From assembly GCA_006937955.1 (NCBI GenBank), contig SSNP01000015.1, positions 3,917,239 to 3,981,238 on the forward strand: 64,000 nucleotides of DNA. Reading direction: 5' to 3'. This DNA comes from Pachypanchax playfairii (Eukaryota; Chordata; Actinopteri; Cyprinodontiformes; Aplocheilidae). The notes under the pieces are model-generated. The model made no database searches and had not been told where the DNA came from. It saw nothing but the letters and a program-made list of their open reading frames with translations. The translations under genes and the position numbers were made by a program. Of this stretch, positions 19,702 through 31,824 are shown piece by piece (position 1 is the first letter of the stretch; each line of letters starts with the position of its first letter).

Positions 19702-21724
19702 CTAAACTGTTTCCCCTTCTGTGTGGCTTCTCTTGTGTGACCTCAAATTGCTCTTATCGCTAAACGTTCGTTCACAAACATCACAACTAAATGGTTTCTG
19801 CCCTGTGTGGATCCTCATGTGTACCTCCAAATGTGTCTTTTGGCTAAATCTTCGTTCACAAACATCACAGCCAAACGGTTTCTGTCCTGTGTGGATCCTC
19901 ATATGTACATTTAAATTAGGTTTTTGGCTAAATCTTCGTCCACAAACATCACAACCAAATGGTTTCTGCCCCGTGTGGGTTCGCATGTGTGTGTTTAAAC
20001 TACTCTTAACTATAAACCTTTGTTCACAGAGACCACAACCAAAAGGTTTCTGTCCTGTGTGGGTTTTAATGTGTCTGTTTAGATTTCTTTTATCATTAAA
20101 CCTTCGTTTACATACATCACAACCATATGGTTTCTGTCCCGTGTGGATTCCAATGTGTGTGTTTAGAAGTGTCTTGTGGCTAAACCTTTGTCCACATACA
20201 TCACAACCGTATGGCTTCTGTCCTGTGTGGATTCTAATGTGTGTGTTTAGAAGTGTCTTGCGGCTGAATTTTTGTCCACAAACATCACACCCAAATGGTT
20301 TTTGTCCTGGGTGTGTTCTTATGTGTGTGTTTAAATGTGTCTTACAGTTAAATCTTTGCCCACAAACATCGCAAACAGACAATTTCTGTCCTGTATGGAT
20401 TCTCATGTGTGATTTTAAATTGCTCTTATCACCAAATCGTTGTTGACAAACATCACAACCAAAGGGCTTCTCCCCTGTGTGGACTCTCATGTGCCTTTTT
20501 AAATGTGTCTTGTCCCTAAATTTTCGTCCACATACATCACAGCCAAAAGGTTTCTCTCCCGTGTGGATTTTTTCATGCCTGTTTAAATGTGTTCTAAGTG
20601 AAAATCTACGTCCACAAACATCACACCCAAATGGTCTCTCTCCTGTGTGGATCCTTGCATGTCTGTTTAAATGTGTCTTATGTCTAAATCTTCGTCCACA
20701 AACATAACAACCAAATGGTTTTTGACCTGTGTGGATTCTTATGTGTATTTTCAGATTATCTTTTCTGGTAAACCTTTTTCCACAGTCATCACAACTAAAC
20801 GAGTTCAATCTTGTCTGGTGTGAGTGACTTGTCACGTGTCTCTGAAGAGACCATTTGTAAACAAACTGCTTACCACACTCACAGCAGCTTAAAGATTTGT
20901 TGACAGTGTTTACATCTGAATCAGGACACCTGCTCTGCTTCAAGTTACTGTCTTTAATTTTTGACTCAGACATGAGTTTCAGCTGAGAGCCAGAATAGTT
21001 CCCATCTTCATCATTTTCACTGTCATCAGTTTCTGAAGAGCTGAAATCACCTTCATGAATATTTAGATCAGTGTTGCATGGAATTTCTACCCCTCCACAT
21101 TCCTCTCCATCAGCTGACTTCTGATCAGCTGAGCTGCTGGTTGGAAAATATTCCTCTTCCACTTGGTCCCGATGAAGCTCTGAGAACAGAGGTTTCTCTT
21201 CATCATCCTCACTCTTCAAATGAACTTCAGGGATTGAATCCCTAGCATCCGTCTCCTCCTTCACATTGAGCTGCTCTCCCTCCAGACTGGTCCACAGTTC
21301 CTCCTGTTCCTCCTTTATGTGGAGGGGTTCTGGGTCCTGTTGGACCATACCAGCTCTCCATTCTTCAGGAGCTTCTTCTTTAATCACCAGAGTCTGATGA
21401 AGATCTGCAGGCACCACTGAAACACACGTACATCTATGTTACATTCACACATGGGGACACATAGGGATTTATTGTAGATCTTAAAGCAGAAACAGTAAAT
21501 GTTTTTTGGTTTATTTCTGTGTTTTGTATCATTCATTCTTTCATCAGCTAACTTGCTAAGCTACAAACAGACAACAGAGACAAGTTCTTTAAAGAACCTA
21601 AATCTATTAACTGCCTGAAAACTATAACTAACATCACAGGTGACTGATTTGATGAAATATACAAACCTAATATGTGTAGCTGATCGCCAGAATTGAAATC
21701 AGCCTCTTGGATGCCGTCGCTCAT
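19702..21724 (-). CDS. C2H2 zinc-finger gene B (2 coding exons, 14 fingers)
   Basis: Exon 1 is 21724-21667 (MSDGIQEADFNSGDQLHIL; an in-frame ATG at 21769 adds 15 residues). Exon 2 is 21416-19702, joined in phase 1. The linker holds IKEE, IKEE, VKEE and LKSE motifs and a Ser/Asp-rich stretch. One separated finger (CCECGKQF...H...H) is followed by 13 contiguous C2H2 fingers with mostly TGQKPF or TGEKPF linkers, so all 14 keep the two Cys and two His. Inferred role: nuclear DNA-binding regulator; no target can be read. The ECGKQF finger is the sequence that gave rise to a splice donor in the fusion gene. Confidence 0.88.
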
Positions 21725-21769
21725 TTCTTGAAGCTTTTCTTTCAAATATTTCTGCTTCGAGACTTTCAT

Positions 21770-24050
21770 TTTACATCCAAATGAATCATAACGGTGTGTT
21801 TTAACTTCAGACTAACATTGTTCATACTGTTTATATAAAATATGCACTCAACCATAAGAAGATATGCACTACTCTCGGAGTACAGCAATGATTGAACGGC
21901 GGCAGTGTTGTCGTCAGAAAATTGCGACTTCTTAAAGTGACAGTACAGTTTTTTGTTCGTTTTGTTGTTTTTTGTTCAGAGAAGTCGCGTGCAATACACA
22001 TATGAAAATATAATTAAATGTATTTATATGAACTATGAAATAAAAAAAGAGCTTAAGTAACTGTAACGGAAAAAATATAGAAACATAGCGGTTGCATGGA
22101 TGTATGTTAAATAATTTGAAATGCACCTAAACTGTTTAACATCAGTAGCTTTGGGTTTGTAAGTCATTGTTATGCTAATAGTAATATTATTTTGAACCAT
22201 TTCTTATTTCATAGGCATTTATTTTGTAATAATACTTTTAAATATTTTTTAAAAATTGAGAGAATAATTCTGTTTGTTAATAAAACGCCAACATAATGAT
22301 GAATGTCTAAATTTATTAATATCAAAATTATATCTGAGAGAAAAATTTAAACCTTCACTCAATTTATACGCCAGGCATTAAAGAGTCTTGATATGAAACA
22401 GCTGAGGACGGACTAAAATCCTCTGGCGCCATCTGCTGTTGATTTGAAAGTTGAACCAAACCTCCATCTGAGACCAGAGTCAGAAAACTGTTCATGTTCA
22501 GGATCCTGTTCAGGTTGCAGAGAACTGGTGCTCATCTCCATCGAGGTAGAGGTGGGGTCACAACCTGCTGTGGGAGGAAACCAGAATCCTTGGAGAAAAC
22601 ACATGTATGCACGGGATGAAAGCCCTGATGATACTTCAGAATCAATATGTGGAAATGAACTGAGAAATGTAGCTTATCACTGATACATCCTCTGGCAACA
22701 AGTTAGACTTTACAGTTAGTGTACATCACTTGACATTATTCAAATAATTAGTTGAGAACATTTAGATTCTATTATGAAATGCTACAGAATCTCTATGATT
22801 CTATTTTGTTTTAGCAAAACTGCAACAGAATTGCTGAAACATCTCTCCCAGAAGAGTAATTTGTTCTTCAAGAAAAATTAACATCTTTTAAGTAACACAA
22901 ACATCAAAATGAAACACAATCAACTTTATTTTTATTCAACTTGGAGAAAATCTGAGTCTGACTTTTTAAAATCTTAAAGTTTCAGCACAGTTTACATAAA
23001 ACACTGAATGCAACAGAACCACATTTGTATGCTTTACAGTTCCTGTTCACTTGAAACTCCAGAGTTCATCTAAGTTCACAAACATTATATCACTAAATTG
23101 TTAAAAAAATATATATTACAGCAAATTCAAATAATATTTTAAAGGTTTTTTGACATATACAACATATATTACAATATGTTAACTCAATTTTTAGGCAGTC
23201 AGTGTTTAATTTAAAACTTTAGTAATGCTGTGATGAACCATGACTTTCCTTGCTTCACCGGTCTGGAAGAGAAATTAACAAATATAGTTAGTCGAACAAG
23301 CAACAAATGTCCTGTGTGAGAGAAAAAGTAAATCCTTCTGACAGGTAATTACATCATGACACTCAGATGCTGTTCACTGAGGACAAATTCATTCCCACGC
23401 AAAAACCCACTAATACAGTTCAACTCAACATACCAGCCAAAGACCTGAATCATTAAAACATCGTTCAGAGATTTGAAAAGCTGCTTATTTTATGCATAAA
23501 ATATGTTTTGTTAGAGAAAACAGTCACAGTCACCGATTTAAAACAAATAAAGCGTATTTTGACCTGGAATTTAGTCAAAGCATGATGCTCACTGTTTGAC
23601 ACAGTGGTGCAATGGACCAGCTAGCATAGTTGAGCATATTAATCAAATAAATAACCAATTAATTATAGAATTAATCAGCAGAGGTCTATCCTTTGGCTCC
23701 ATTACTTATTAGTCAATGATCTTTTATAGAAAGTTGGCGCACTTTGACAGACTTTTGTCAGTAACATGCCAAATCACTGGTGAGGCTATGAGTTGCGTAG
23801 CGCTCATCTGATCTGAGTGCAAAAAATAAACTTAATCTTTGTAAAGCCAGATCACAATAGTCCAGCTACTTATGTGGCCTTTGGTAAAACTTGCAGCCCG
23901 TCTCTGATTTAACAGGTTTGTGATGTAATTGAGGTGTTTTAAAAACAAAATAGGAATTTTAATGCACAGAATAAATAAAAGAACACAAGAATTATTTACA
24001 GTCAAATAATTAAGACTGCTGTGATAATAAATAATTACACATCTTAATTA
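21770..24050. other. Promoter of gene B and 3' flank of gene C
   Basis: 21770-22000 precedes gene B exon 1 and holds cttaaagtgacagtacag, shared with the gene A upstream region. 22440-22620 resembles a degenerate dispersed repeat. The rest is AT-rich 3' flank of gene C. A minus-strand AATAAA occurs at 22930-22925, about 1.1 kb beyond the stop. No other gene is seen. Confidence 0.45.
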
Positions 24051-26761
24051 TCATAGCTGAATTTTATCCTCTTCTGAGCCAGTTATTATATGAGTTTTAG
24101 GAGTTATTGTATTTCCTGTGTGAATCTTCATATGTCGCTTTAAATTTGCTTTTTGACTAAATTTTTGGTCACAAACCTCACAAACAAACGGCTTCTCCCC
24201 CGTGTGGCTTCTTGTGTGTGAGTTTAAATGTGACTTACAGGTGAACCTTCGATCACAAACATCACAACCATACGGTTTCTGTCCCGTGTGGATTTTCATG
24301 TGTCTGTTCAAACTATTTTTTATGCTAAATCTTCGTCCACAAACATGACAATCAAACAGTTTATGCTCCGTTTGGGTTCCCGTGTGTCCATTTAAGCTTC
24401 TATCATCGCTAAGCTTCTGCTCACTAACATCATGACCAGTTGGCTTCTGTGCTGTGTGGCTTCTTGCATGAGTGTTTAAGTTAAACTTATTGTTAAATCT
24501 GCGTTTACAAATATCGCAACAGAAGGGTTTCTGTCCAGTGTGACTTCTCATGTGTGTGTTTAAATTGAACTTATTGCTAAACCTTTGTTGACAAATTTCA
24601 CAACCGAATGGTCTCTGTTCCGTGTGGATTCGCATGTGTGTGTTTAAATTTCTCTTATAAATAAACATTCGTTTACAAACATCACAGCTAAACGGTTTCT
24701 GTCCTCTGTGGATCCTCACGTGTGTGTTTAAATCTCTCTTATCTCTAAACTTTTGTTCACAAACATTGCAAGTAAACCGCTTCTCACCTGTGTGGACTCT
24801 CATGTGTGCGTTTAAACTGCCGCCGTCTCTAAACCTTCGTTCACAAACACCACAACAAAAAGGTTTTTGTCCTGTGTGGATTCTTAAATGGGTGTTTAAC
24901 CTACTCCTAGTGTTAAACCTTTGTTCACAAACATTACAACTAAATGGCTTCTGACCTGTGTGGATTCTCATGTGTGTGATCAAATTCACCTTTTGGGCAA
25001 ATTTTTGTTGACAAATGTCACAACTAAATGGTTTGTGTCCAGTGTGGGTTCTGATGTGAGCATTTAAATGTGCCCTTTGGCTAAACTTTTGCTTACAAAC
25101 ATCACAATTAAAAGGTTTCAGTCCGGTGTGAATCCTCATGTGTGCGGTTAAACTACTCCTACAGGTAAAACCTCGTCCACAGACGTCACACCCAAATAGT
25201 TTCAGTCCCGTGTGGATTCTCAAGTGTGTGTTTAAAGTACTCTTAACACTAAACCTTCGTCCACAAACATCGCAAATAAATGGTTTCTCTCCCGAGTGGA
25301 TTCTGTTGTGTCTGTTTAGATCTACTTTCCTTGTAAATGTTTTACCACAGTCTTCACAACTAAATGATTTTGGTTTTATCTGAACTTGTTTCTGAGGATC
25401 TACATAGTTTTTTACTCTAAAACAATCCTCATTACCAAAACAGCTTGAAGACATTATTGTTGAGTGACTTATGTGTCTCTGAAGAGACGTGTTGTTAACA
25501 AACTCATCAGACTCAGAGCAGCTGATAGATTTGTTGACAGTGTTTACACCTGATTCAGGAGTCCTGCTCTCCTTCCAGTAACTGTCACTGTCTTCAGTTT
25601 CTGATCCAGAGTCTGAATAACTTTCATCTTCATCATCCTCACTGTCTTCTGTCTCTGAGGGGTTTGTACAAGGTTCATAAGTATTTATATCAGAGTTCTC
25701 AGTCATTTCTACCTCTCCACATTCCTCTCCATCAGCTGACATCTGATCAGCTGAGCTGCTGGTTGGAAGATCTTCATCTTCCACTTGGTCCTGATGAAGC
25801 TCTGAGAACAGAGGTTTCTCTTCATCATCCTCACTCTTCAAATGAACTTCAGTGATTGAACACCAGGTGGCATCAGTCTCCTCCCTCATTTCCTCCTGTT
25901 CCTCCTTTATGTGGAGGGGTTCTGGGTCATGCTGGTCCACACCAGACCTCCATTCATCAGGAGCTTCTTCTTTAATCACCAGAGTCTGATGAAGATCTGC
26001 AGGGACCACTGAAACACACGTACATGATTTACTTATATTTTTCAAGACTGCCACTCCACTATTAGAGATCCTTCTCATTAAAACTCAAGTTTTTCAGTTG
26101 TTCTATTGAATTCTATCATGAAGTAACTATTATTTTCTGTCTTGTTCTTTGTTTGTGAAACTCATTTTTTGAATTGTTTTATCTTTGTGCCCACAAGAAA
26201 ACTGTGTTCTAGAACAAGGAGTCATCTCTAACCTAACTTATGACCCCAAATATGTTTAAAGTTCATACCATAGACATAGAAGTCCGTCCCATTCCTCACA
26301 TCTCGTTTTTGTGTGTTTTTGGTGTATTTTCATGGCAACATTACAGCAACACTTGGTGTAGTTAATACAGTGCTTTTTTTATTATTGTTTATGATTTTAT
26401 GTGGATGAAGACATTTTCATGTTTGCAGGCGATAATTGTCTGTTAATTTGGATTCTCAATAAAAAAACAGTAAAATACGTGCATGCTTTTTAAGTCACCT
26501 TTATTTTATTTATAAAGCACTTTAAAAAAAAATGTGTCTACTCCCCTAAATGAAGAGTTTGATGTAATTCTTTTATCAGTTAACATGCTAAGCTACAATC
26601 AGACAACAGTGACATGTTATAGTTAAGAAGTTAAATCCAGTAACTTCCTGAAAACTGAAACTAACATCATCAGACGTGACAGAGAGAATAAAAATATACA
26701 AACCTACAATGTGCAGCTGATCGACGGGGTTCAAACCAGCATCTTGGATTCTGTCACTCAT
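24051..26761 (-). CDS. C2H2 zinc-finger gene C (2 coding exons, 14 intact fingers plus one dead finger)
   Basis: Exon 1 is 26761-26704 (MSDRIQDAGLNPVDQLHIV). Exon 2 is 26008-24051 in phase 1; the apparent start further upstream reads through the intron. The acidic linker includes IKEE motifs, and the Cys-less pre-finger SCSESDEFVNN is shared with gene A, marking A and C as sister copies. The array has 15 finger units. Unit 12 (GHDVSEQKLSDDRSLNGHTG) has lost both Cys and the last His, so 11 working fingers are separated from a final three by a non-binding spacer. Inferred role: nuclear DNA-binding regulator. The protein ends with a short tail after the last finger. Confidence 0.88.
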
Positions 26762-27867
26762 GATCAGCTTCTTCTTTAAAATATCTCCAACATGTTTTCC
26801 TCCGTTGCATCCAGATGCTGTTTGATCTGCACATCTGTTAGCTTTTATGCATCAGTATGTCTCAGTAACAGTTACTGAACCAGTTTGGATGAAACTAAAT
26901 CGATTTGAATTCTTTCCAGCGTTCAGAAGCTGCAGCTGTTGTGACCGGCGGGATGTTGTTGGTGTCCTTCACTGATAACCATCCTGATCACGTGCAGGTC
27001 AAACTCTGTGTTCCTGGTTTTACCATCTGAGGAAAGTAATCTGATGGTTGTTCTTTGATAAACTCTGCTGACAGCAACACCCTGTATAAACAGATAACAT
27101 ATTCTATATCATGCAGTTTCTTCATCAGTCCTGTTAACAGACAAGCATATACAGAAACCCCATAACTCCTGTAAACACGTCTCTGCTTGAAGATTCTCAG
27201 TTTAAATCCAAATGGAAATTAACAATTACAACTGCATGTTGTTACTTTTGTACTATATAACATAAATCTGAATTAAACTACAACCAGAAGCAGTGCCACA
27301 CCTCTACTCAAAACAGATTGAGTGCCGTTATCATTAAATGGTCATCTTTTAAAGTGCACAAATATACATTCATGCACAATGATCTTCTTGAACGTAACAG
27401 AACTGAACATTAACATTTAATTTGTAAAAATTTTTTAAAGAGAAACGCTGGGCTCCATTTGTTTGAAAAATAAATAAATAAAGGTAAAATAAAAAAAACA
27501 GGTAGCCTACTTGTAACTTCTTTGGCTGCAGATAGCATTACATTAAATCAAACAATAACATTTAACCATATTAGTAGTATACTCCATTACCGTTTTAGGC
27601 AAACTGTTGTTTAATATATCAGTGTTATAATATAATGCTGCATTTCCTGGTGCAACTTTAATAGGCTGACTCTAATACGTATATTTGTGAAAATGCTTTA
27701 GGGCAACATTAATATATTTTTGACAGATCTACATGGTCATTACTGCAAGGTTAGAAATTATTGATGTTCCAAAACAAAATAACAAAAAGAAAGAGGACGA
27801 CACATCTGATTCAGGGTTCAATTACACACCTGTAAATCAAGTGTGTTTCAGCACGCGGGACAGCTGG

Positions 27868-28928
27868 GGTGTATTTCACAAAGCAGGTTTAACAAACTCT
27901 AAATCAAAACCTGAACTCAAAGTTGACCAACTCTCAGAGTTTTCAGTTTCAGAACAGGTGTTAAGCATTAGTTCAATCAACTCTGAGTCAAAGTTAACCT
28001 GAGTTATACTCATGCATGAGATTATAAGAAGCCCTCATCAGTGGAACACACGTAACATGATTCACCATGGCAACCAGTGGACAAAAGGTTAGCGCCCCCT
28101 ACTGCTTCCCAGTAGAACTGGATCTTTTAACGACTGCATGTGCAAAAAATGAGCACATTTAAAAGAAAAAGCAGCAGCAAAAGAGAGAGAGATTGTATGA
28201 CAGAAAATTGCTGATCTAGTCAATTTGTGAGTATTAATTAGAGGAAAAAAATAAATGTTTAATATTGAATGTTCCACTCATTCAACATTTATATTCCATA
28301 TGGTTTTGAATGCACAGGTGCAACTCAACAGGTGCAAAAAGATTTCAGTTTCAGTTAATAGTGTTGATCCGAACCAACTTGCAGCTTCTTTCTCTTCAAC
28401 ACAGCACAGCTTACCTCAGTAGGAGCATTAACCAACATCTTACTATGACACTAAGTAGACATGGAAATACACAGAAATGTCTCGGTGTGGACAGCATGTC
28501 CATCATGGGTCATATGAGAGATGTGTGAACTGAGAATATTAAATAAATAATTGATGATCGTTGAAAGGCTCATACAGATACTCATCAGGGTGATAAAACA
28601 TCCACTCTGGGTCTGATCATCAGTGTTAGGAATGTTACTTAAAAAAACTAATAAGTATTAGTTACTCACTTGTTCCAAAAAGTAATTTAGTTAGAAACTG
28701 AACTGGCTACTGATAATCCAACCATGTTGCGCAACGTTTTTTTTTTTTCACTTTAAACGGCTTCATTCCAAACGCTGCTGATCATCCTCTCTCTCTCCCG
28801 ACGGAGATTTCTGTATAATATCTGCGTTTCCAAGTCAACAGGCTCATCAAGAAACAGACACGCCGTATCCTCATCTCAGGCTTAAATAACTCAAAGTTTT
28901 CCACTAAATCCGCTTTGTGAAATACACC
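27868..28928. mobile_element. PIF/Harbinger-like non-autonomous element (probable)
   Basis: A perfect 17-bp inverted pair, GGTGTATTTCACAAAGC (27868-27884) and GCTTTGTGAAATACACC (28912-28928), brackets about 1 kb. The sub-terminal sequence (AACTCAAAGTTGACC, GAGTTTTCAGTTTCAG) is typical of fish Harbinger-type elements. No transposase frame is present. Target duplications were not resolved, and other repeats may be nested inside. Confidence 0.5.
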
Positions 28929-29301
28929 TCGAACCTGGAGAACCGCAAATAAACATAACTGCACCTGTGTCACCTTCATCTCAATCTCTCCTTCATTCTA
29001 AAGAAAACATACAGAAATATATTACAGCTCAAACACGTCCACCATTAACACCGTCCCACCGATATAATTACATAATATTCACTAAGTCCTTCTAAAGACA
29101 GATTGATATTATAAACAAACAAGCAATTACCGTCTACCTCATTTGGACTCCGTTACACTCGATTCAATTCTTCATCTTCTTCGTGGTTCTTCATCTGCTT
29201 TGGTTTAATGCAGATGTTTGCAGAGCATGTTGCTGCCATCTATTGTTCTTCATGTTCCCTTCATGTTTTCTTATATAACTATTATATACTGTATGTAAAG
29301 T

Positions 29302-29303
29302 AT

Positions 29304-29342
<39 letters not shown>

Positions 29343-29392
29343 TTTGTTTGTTTGTTTGTTTGTTTATTTACTTACTTATTTATTCCAATTGT
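29302..29392. repeat. (TTTA)n microsatellite passing into (TTTG)n
   Basis: Uninterrupted TTTA units change to TTTG units and back. Confidence 0.95.
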
Positions 29393-29984
29393 CTCATTTT
29401 AAGTTTGTGTTTGTATTTAACACTGACATTCCAATTACTCCTATTTCTTTAAATAAAAACCTGCGATTGTTTTATCTCTGAAAATAAAACAAAAACGTGT
29501 TTGACTGTTTGAACATCTCTGCACTCACATTTCCAGTTAAAACCAGCCCACTATTAATTCCAGAGTCTCAGCCTAATGATGATTAATATTATCTCTCCTT
29601 TTTTGATTTTCCACTTTCACTGTATTTTGGAACTCATAATACGTTCTTCCCTTTATTTCGCCGTTCCTAGCGATGTATTTTTTATTTTATTTTTTTCCCT
29701 AGCGATTTATTTATAATTTCTGTATAGTCTGGAATAACTTAATTACTGTTTCATTTTCCTTGACAGAGACACTTTAACTAAGTGAAACTTGGGGCCTGTT
29801 GTGAACAACATTTAATTAATAAATGACCAAACTGCATGCATACAAACATTTGTTTATAACAGCTTGTTCCCGCAGGATCCTGGTGGAGGCCGGTGTTTAT
29901 CTCCAGCAGAAAGAAAAACAATCTGATGTTTATGTTTGTTTATTAACATAAAGGTGGAACTTCATTTTAAGGGTTAATATGATT

Positions 29985-30345
29985 TTGTGGGGGCCTGCAC
30001 AGTGGCGCAAACATGCAGTTGGTAGAGCTGTTGCCTTGCAGTGAGAAGGTCCTTCTGCATGGAGTTTACATGTTCTCCCTGTGCATGTGGGTTCTCTCCG
30101 GAGGCTCAGGTTTCCTCCCACAGTCTAAAAACATGCAAGAGGTGACTCTAAATTGTCCCTAGGTGAGTGTGTGAGTGGTTGTTTATGTGTGGCCCTGCGA
30201 TGGACTGGTGTCCCCCGCCTCTCACACTGTGACTGCTGGAGATTGGCACCAGTTCCCTGCAACCCTGAACAGGAAGAAGCAGTTTCAGAAAATAGATGGA
30301 TGGATGGATGGATGGATGGATGGATGGATGGATGGATGGATGGAC
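29985..30345 (+). repeat. Dispersed teleost repeat with (GGAT)n tail
   Basis: The sequence runs gtggcgcaaacatgcagttg, then tggactggtgtcccccgcc, and ends in about twelve GGAT units. It is a widespread fish interspersed repeat whose tail forms a tetranucleotide microsatellite. The class (SINE or LINE tail) is not certain. Confidence 0.65.
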
Positions 30346-30429
30346 AAGTGTTGTTTCAGCTGTAAAGGTTGAAGAACCCGCTCTAGAACTAAGTCCTGGC
30401 CTGTAGGGGGCGACCACCAGCCTGACAGG

Positions 30430-30651
30430 TTAAATTGCGCCAGAGGAAGATCAGCAGAGCAGAAGAAGAAGAATTTAACGGTTCCCGGTTGAACCGCTCC
30501 AGTCTCCGCGGTGGGACGCAGATGTTTTGGACAGTTTGGAACCTAAACATATTTTGTTTTATTCGAATCCCTCATTTCCGCATGACGAGGTTCTAAATGA
30601 TTATGATTTTTATAACTTGCCACATTCAGGACCATCACACTGCAACACAAG
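30430..30651 (+). other. ccdc61: Probable 5' untranslated exon of ccdc61
   Basis: A GC-richer patch ends in ACACAAG followed by GTAACA, a good donor. It lies about 1.2 kb upstream of the coding start and downstream of the repeat. The start of transcription is not defined. Confidence 0.4.
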
Positions 30652-31824
30652 GTAACAATAAACGTATCTTCGGTATGTTTTCCCTCACAAAGCACCGTTA
30701 TGACTTAGAAACAAAGTGTATTTTTATTTAACTGTTAGTAAAATTAAATAATTCATCGGATTAATGACAATGCCCTTCATGCTAACTGGCTAATGCTGGT
30801 CAGTAACTGGAGCGATATGTACCCTATTGACATGTATATGAAAATATTTACATTGTAGAAGCATAATATCGGCCTTATATAAAACAATAATAATTTCCAT
30901 AAGCACCCATCGTTGCCTGACAGATTAAAAACATGATGTTTACACATAATTCACGTCGTTGTCTCTGATAAATGAGTGAAAGTGAAGTCAAAATGTAACG
31001 TAACAACAAACAAACGGAACATTGTTATAAAAACAACCAGCATCGTGACATTGTGTCTTTTGATTTTTGCTTATTGCTGTAAATTAAATTATGTTTTTAC
31101 CTCTTTTTAATTTAAATAACTCTTAAAATGACTGTGCTCGCTGTCGCCCCCCTGTGGTGTTTTTAGAAAACTACCGCCTGCAAAAGCATCATGTTTTGTG
31201 AATTGCTGAAAAGTTATAACCTAAAAAAATTTATAACTATAACAAATCTATCACTGCTTTTTTTCTGTATCTTAATAAATACATTTTTTATGCAAACTGC
31301 TTAAAACGGTTTAAATTAGCTGCAGTTTAGTTCAAACATAAGACAGCATTGCTGGTCTGATCACTGTACAGTTGTATGTTTATGAAAAATTCTCTTTCTA
31401 CCTGTAATTTGGCTTTGTGTTACACCACATTTGCAAGTAAATAATTTAAAATTTATTATTAAAAAGAAAATTTTGCAGAAAATGTCTCTTCTTATTCTGA
31501 GAGAGATTTAAACACTTTAGATACAACCTTGATATCTGTAGTAATACTATTACTATTAGTAGTACTAATGTCAATAAAGCTTAATGCTTTTGTGTTTTTG
31601 TGAGAGTTCACAGTTTTCTTTAACTGAATCATGCTGCTGCTATTCTTATTGATTCTGACTTGTTTTATTTCATGTGCTTTTAGCTTGTAATTTGTAATGG
31701 TGACCCATCTTGACCAGGTTTCCATTGAAAATGAGTTTCTGTCCTGTAAAACGTTGTTGCCTCTGGTTTCTGAAATTTCTAATAAATAATTTGTCATTAA
31801 TGTCTCCAGTAGAGGCCCAGAGTG

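Larger units (their letters stand above)
26762..30430. other. Repeat-rich spacer between the zinc-finger cluster and ccdc61
   Basis: 26880-27040 is homologous to the region upstream of gene A exon 1 and is probably the promoter of gene C. The remainder holds a Harbinger-like element, simple repeats and a dispersed repeat (listed separately), with no recognised gene. Confidence 0.55.

Noticed and set aside
19721..20707. Long plus-strand open frames in the zinc-finger array
   Set aside because: They are antisense shadows of the regular 84-bp finger repeat (repetitive FCPVWI-type text), as are 24724-25383 in gene C.
19702..21000. CRISPR-like regular repeats
   Set aside because: The 84-bp periodicity is codons of tandem C2H2 fingers in a vertebrate gene, not an array of repeats and spacers.
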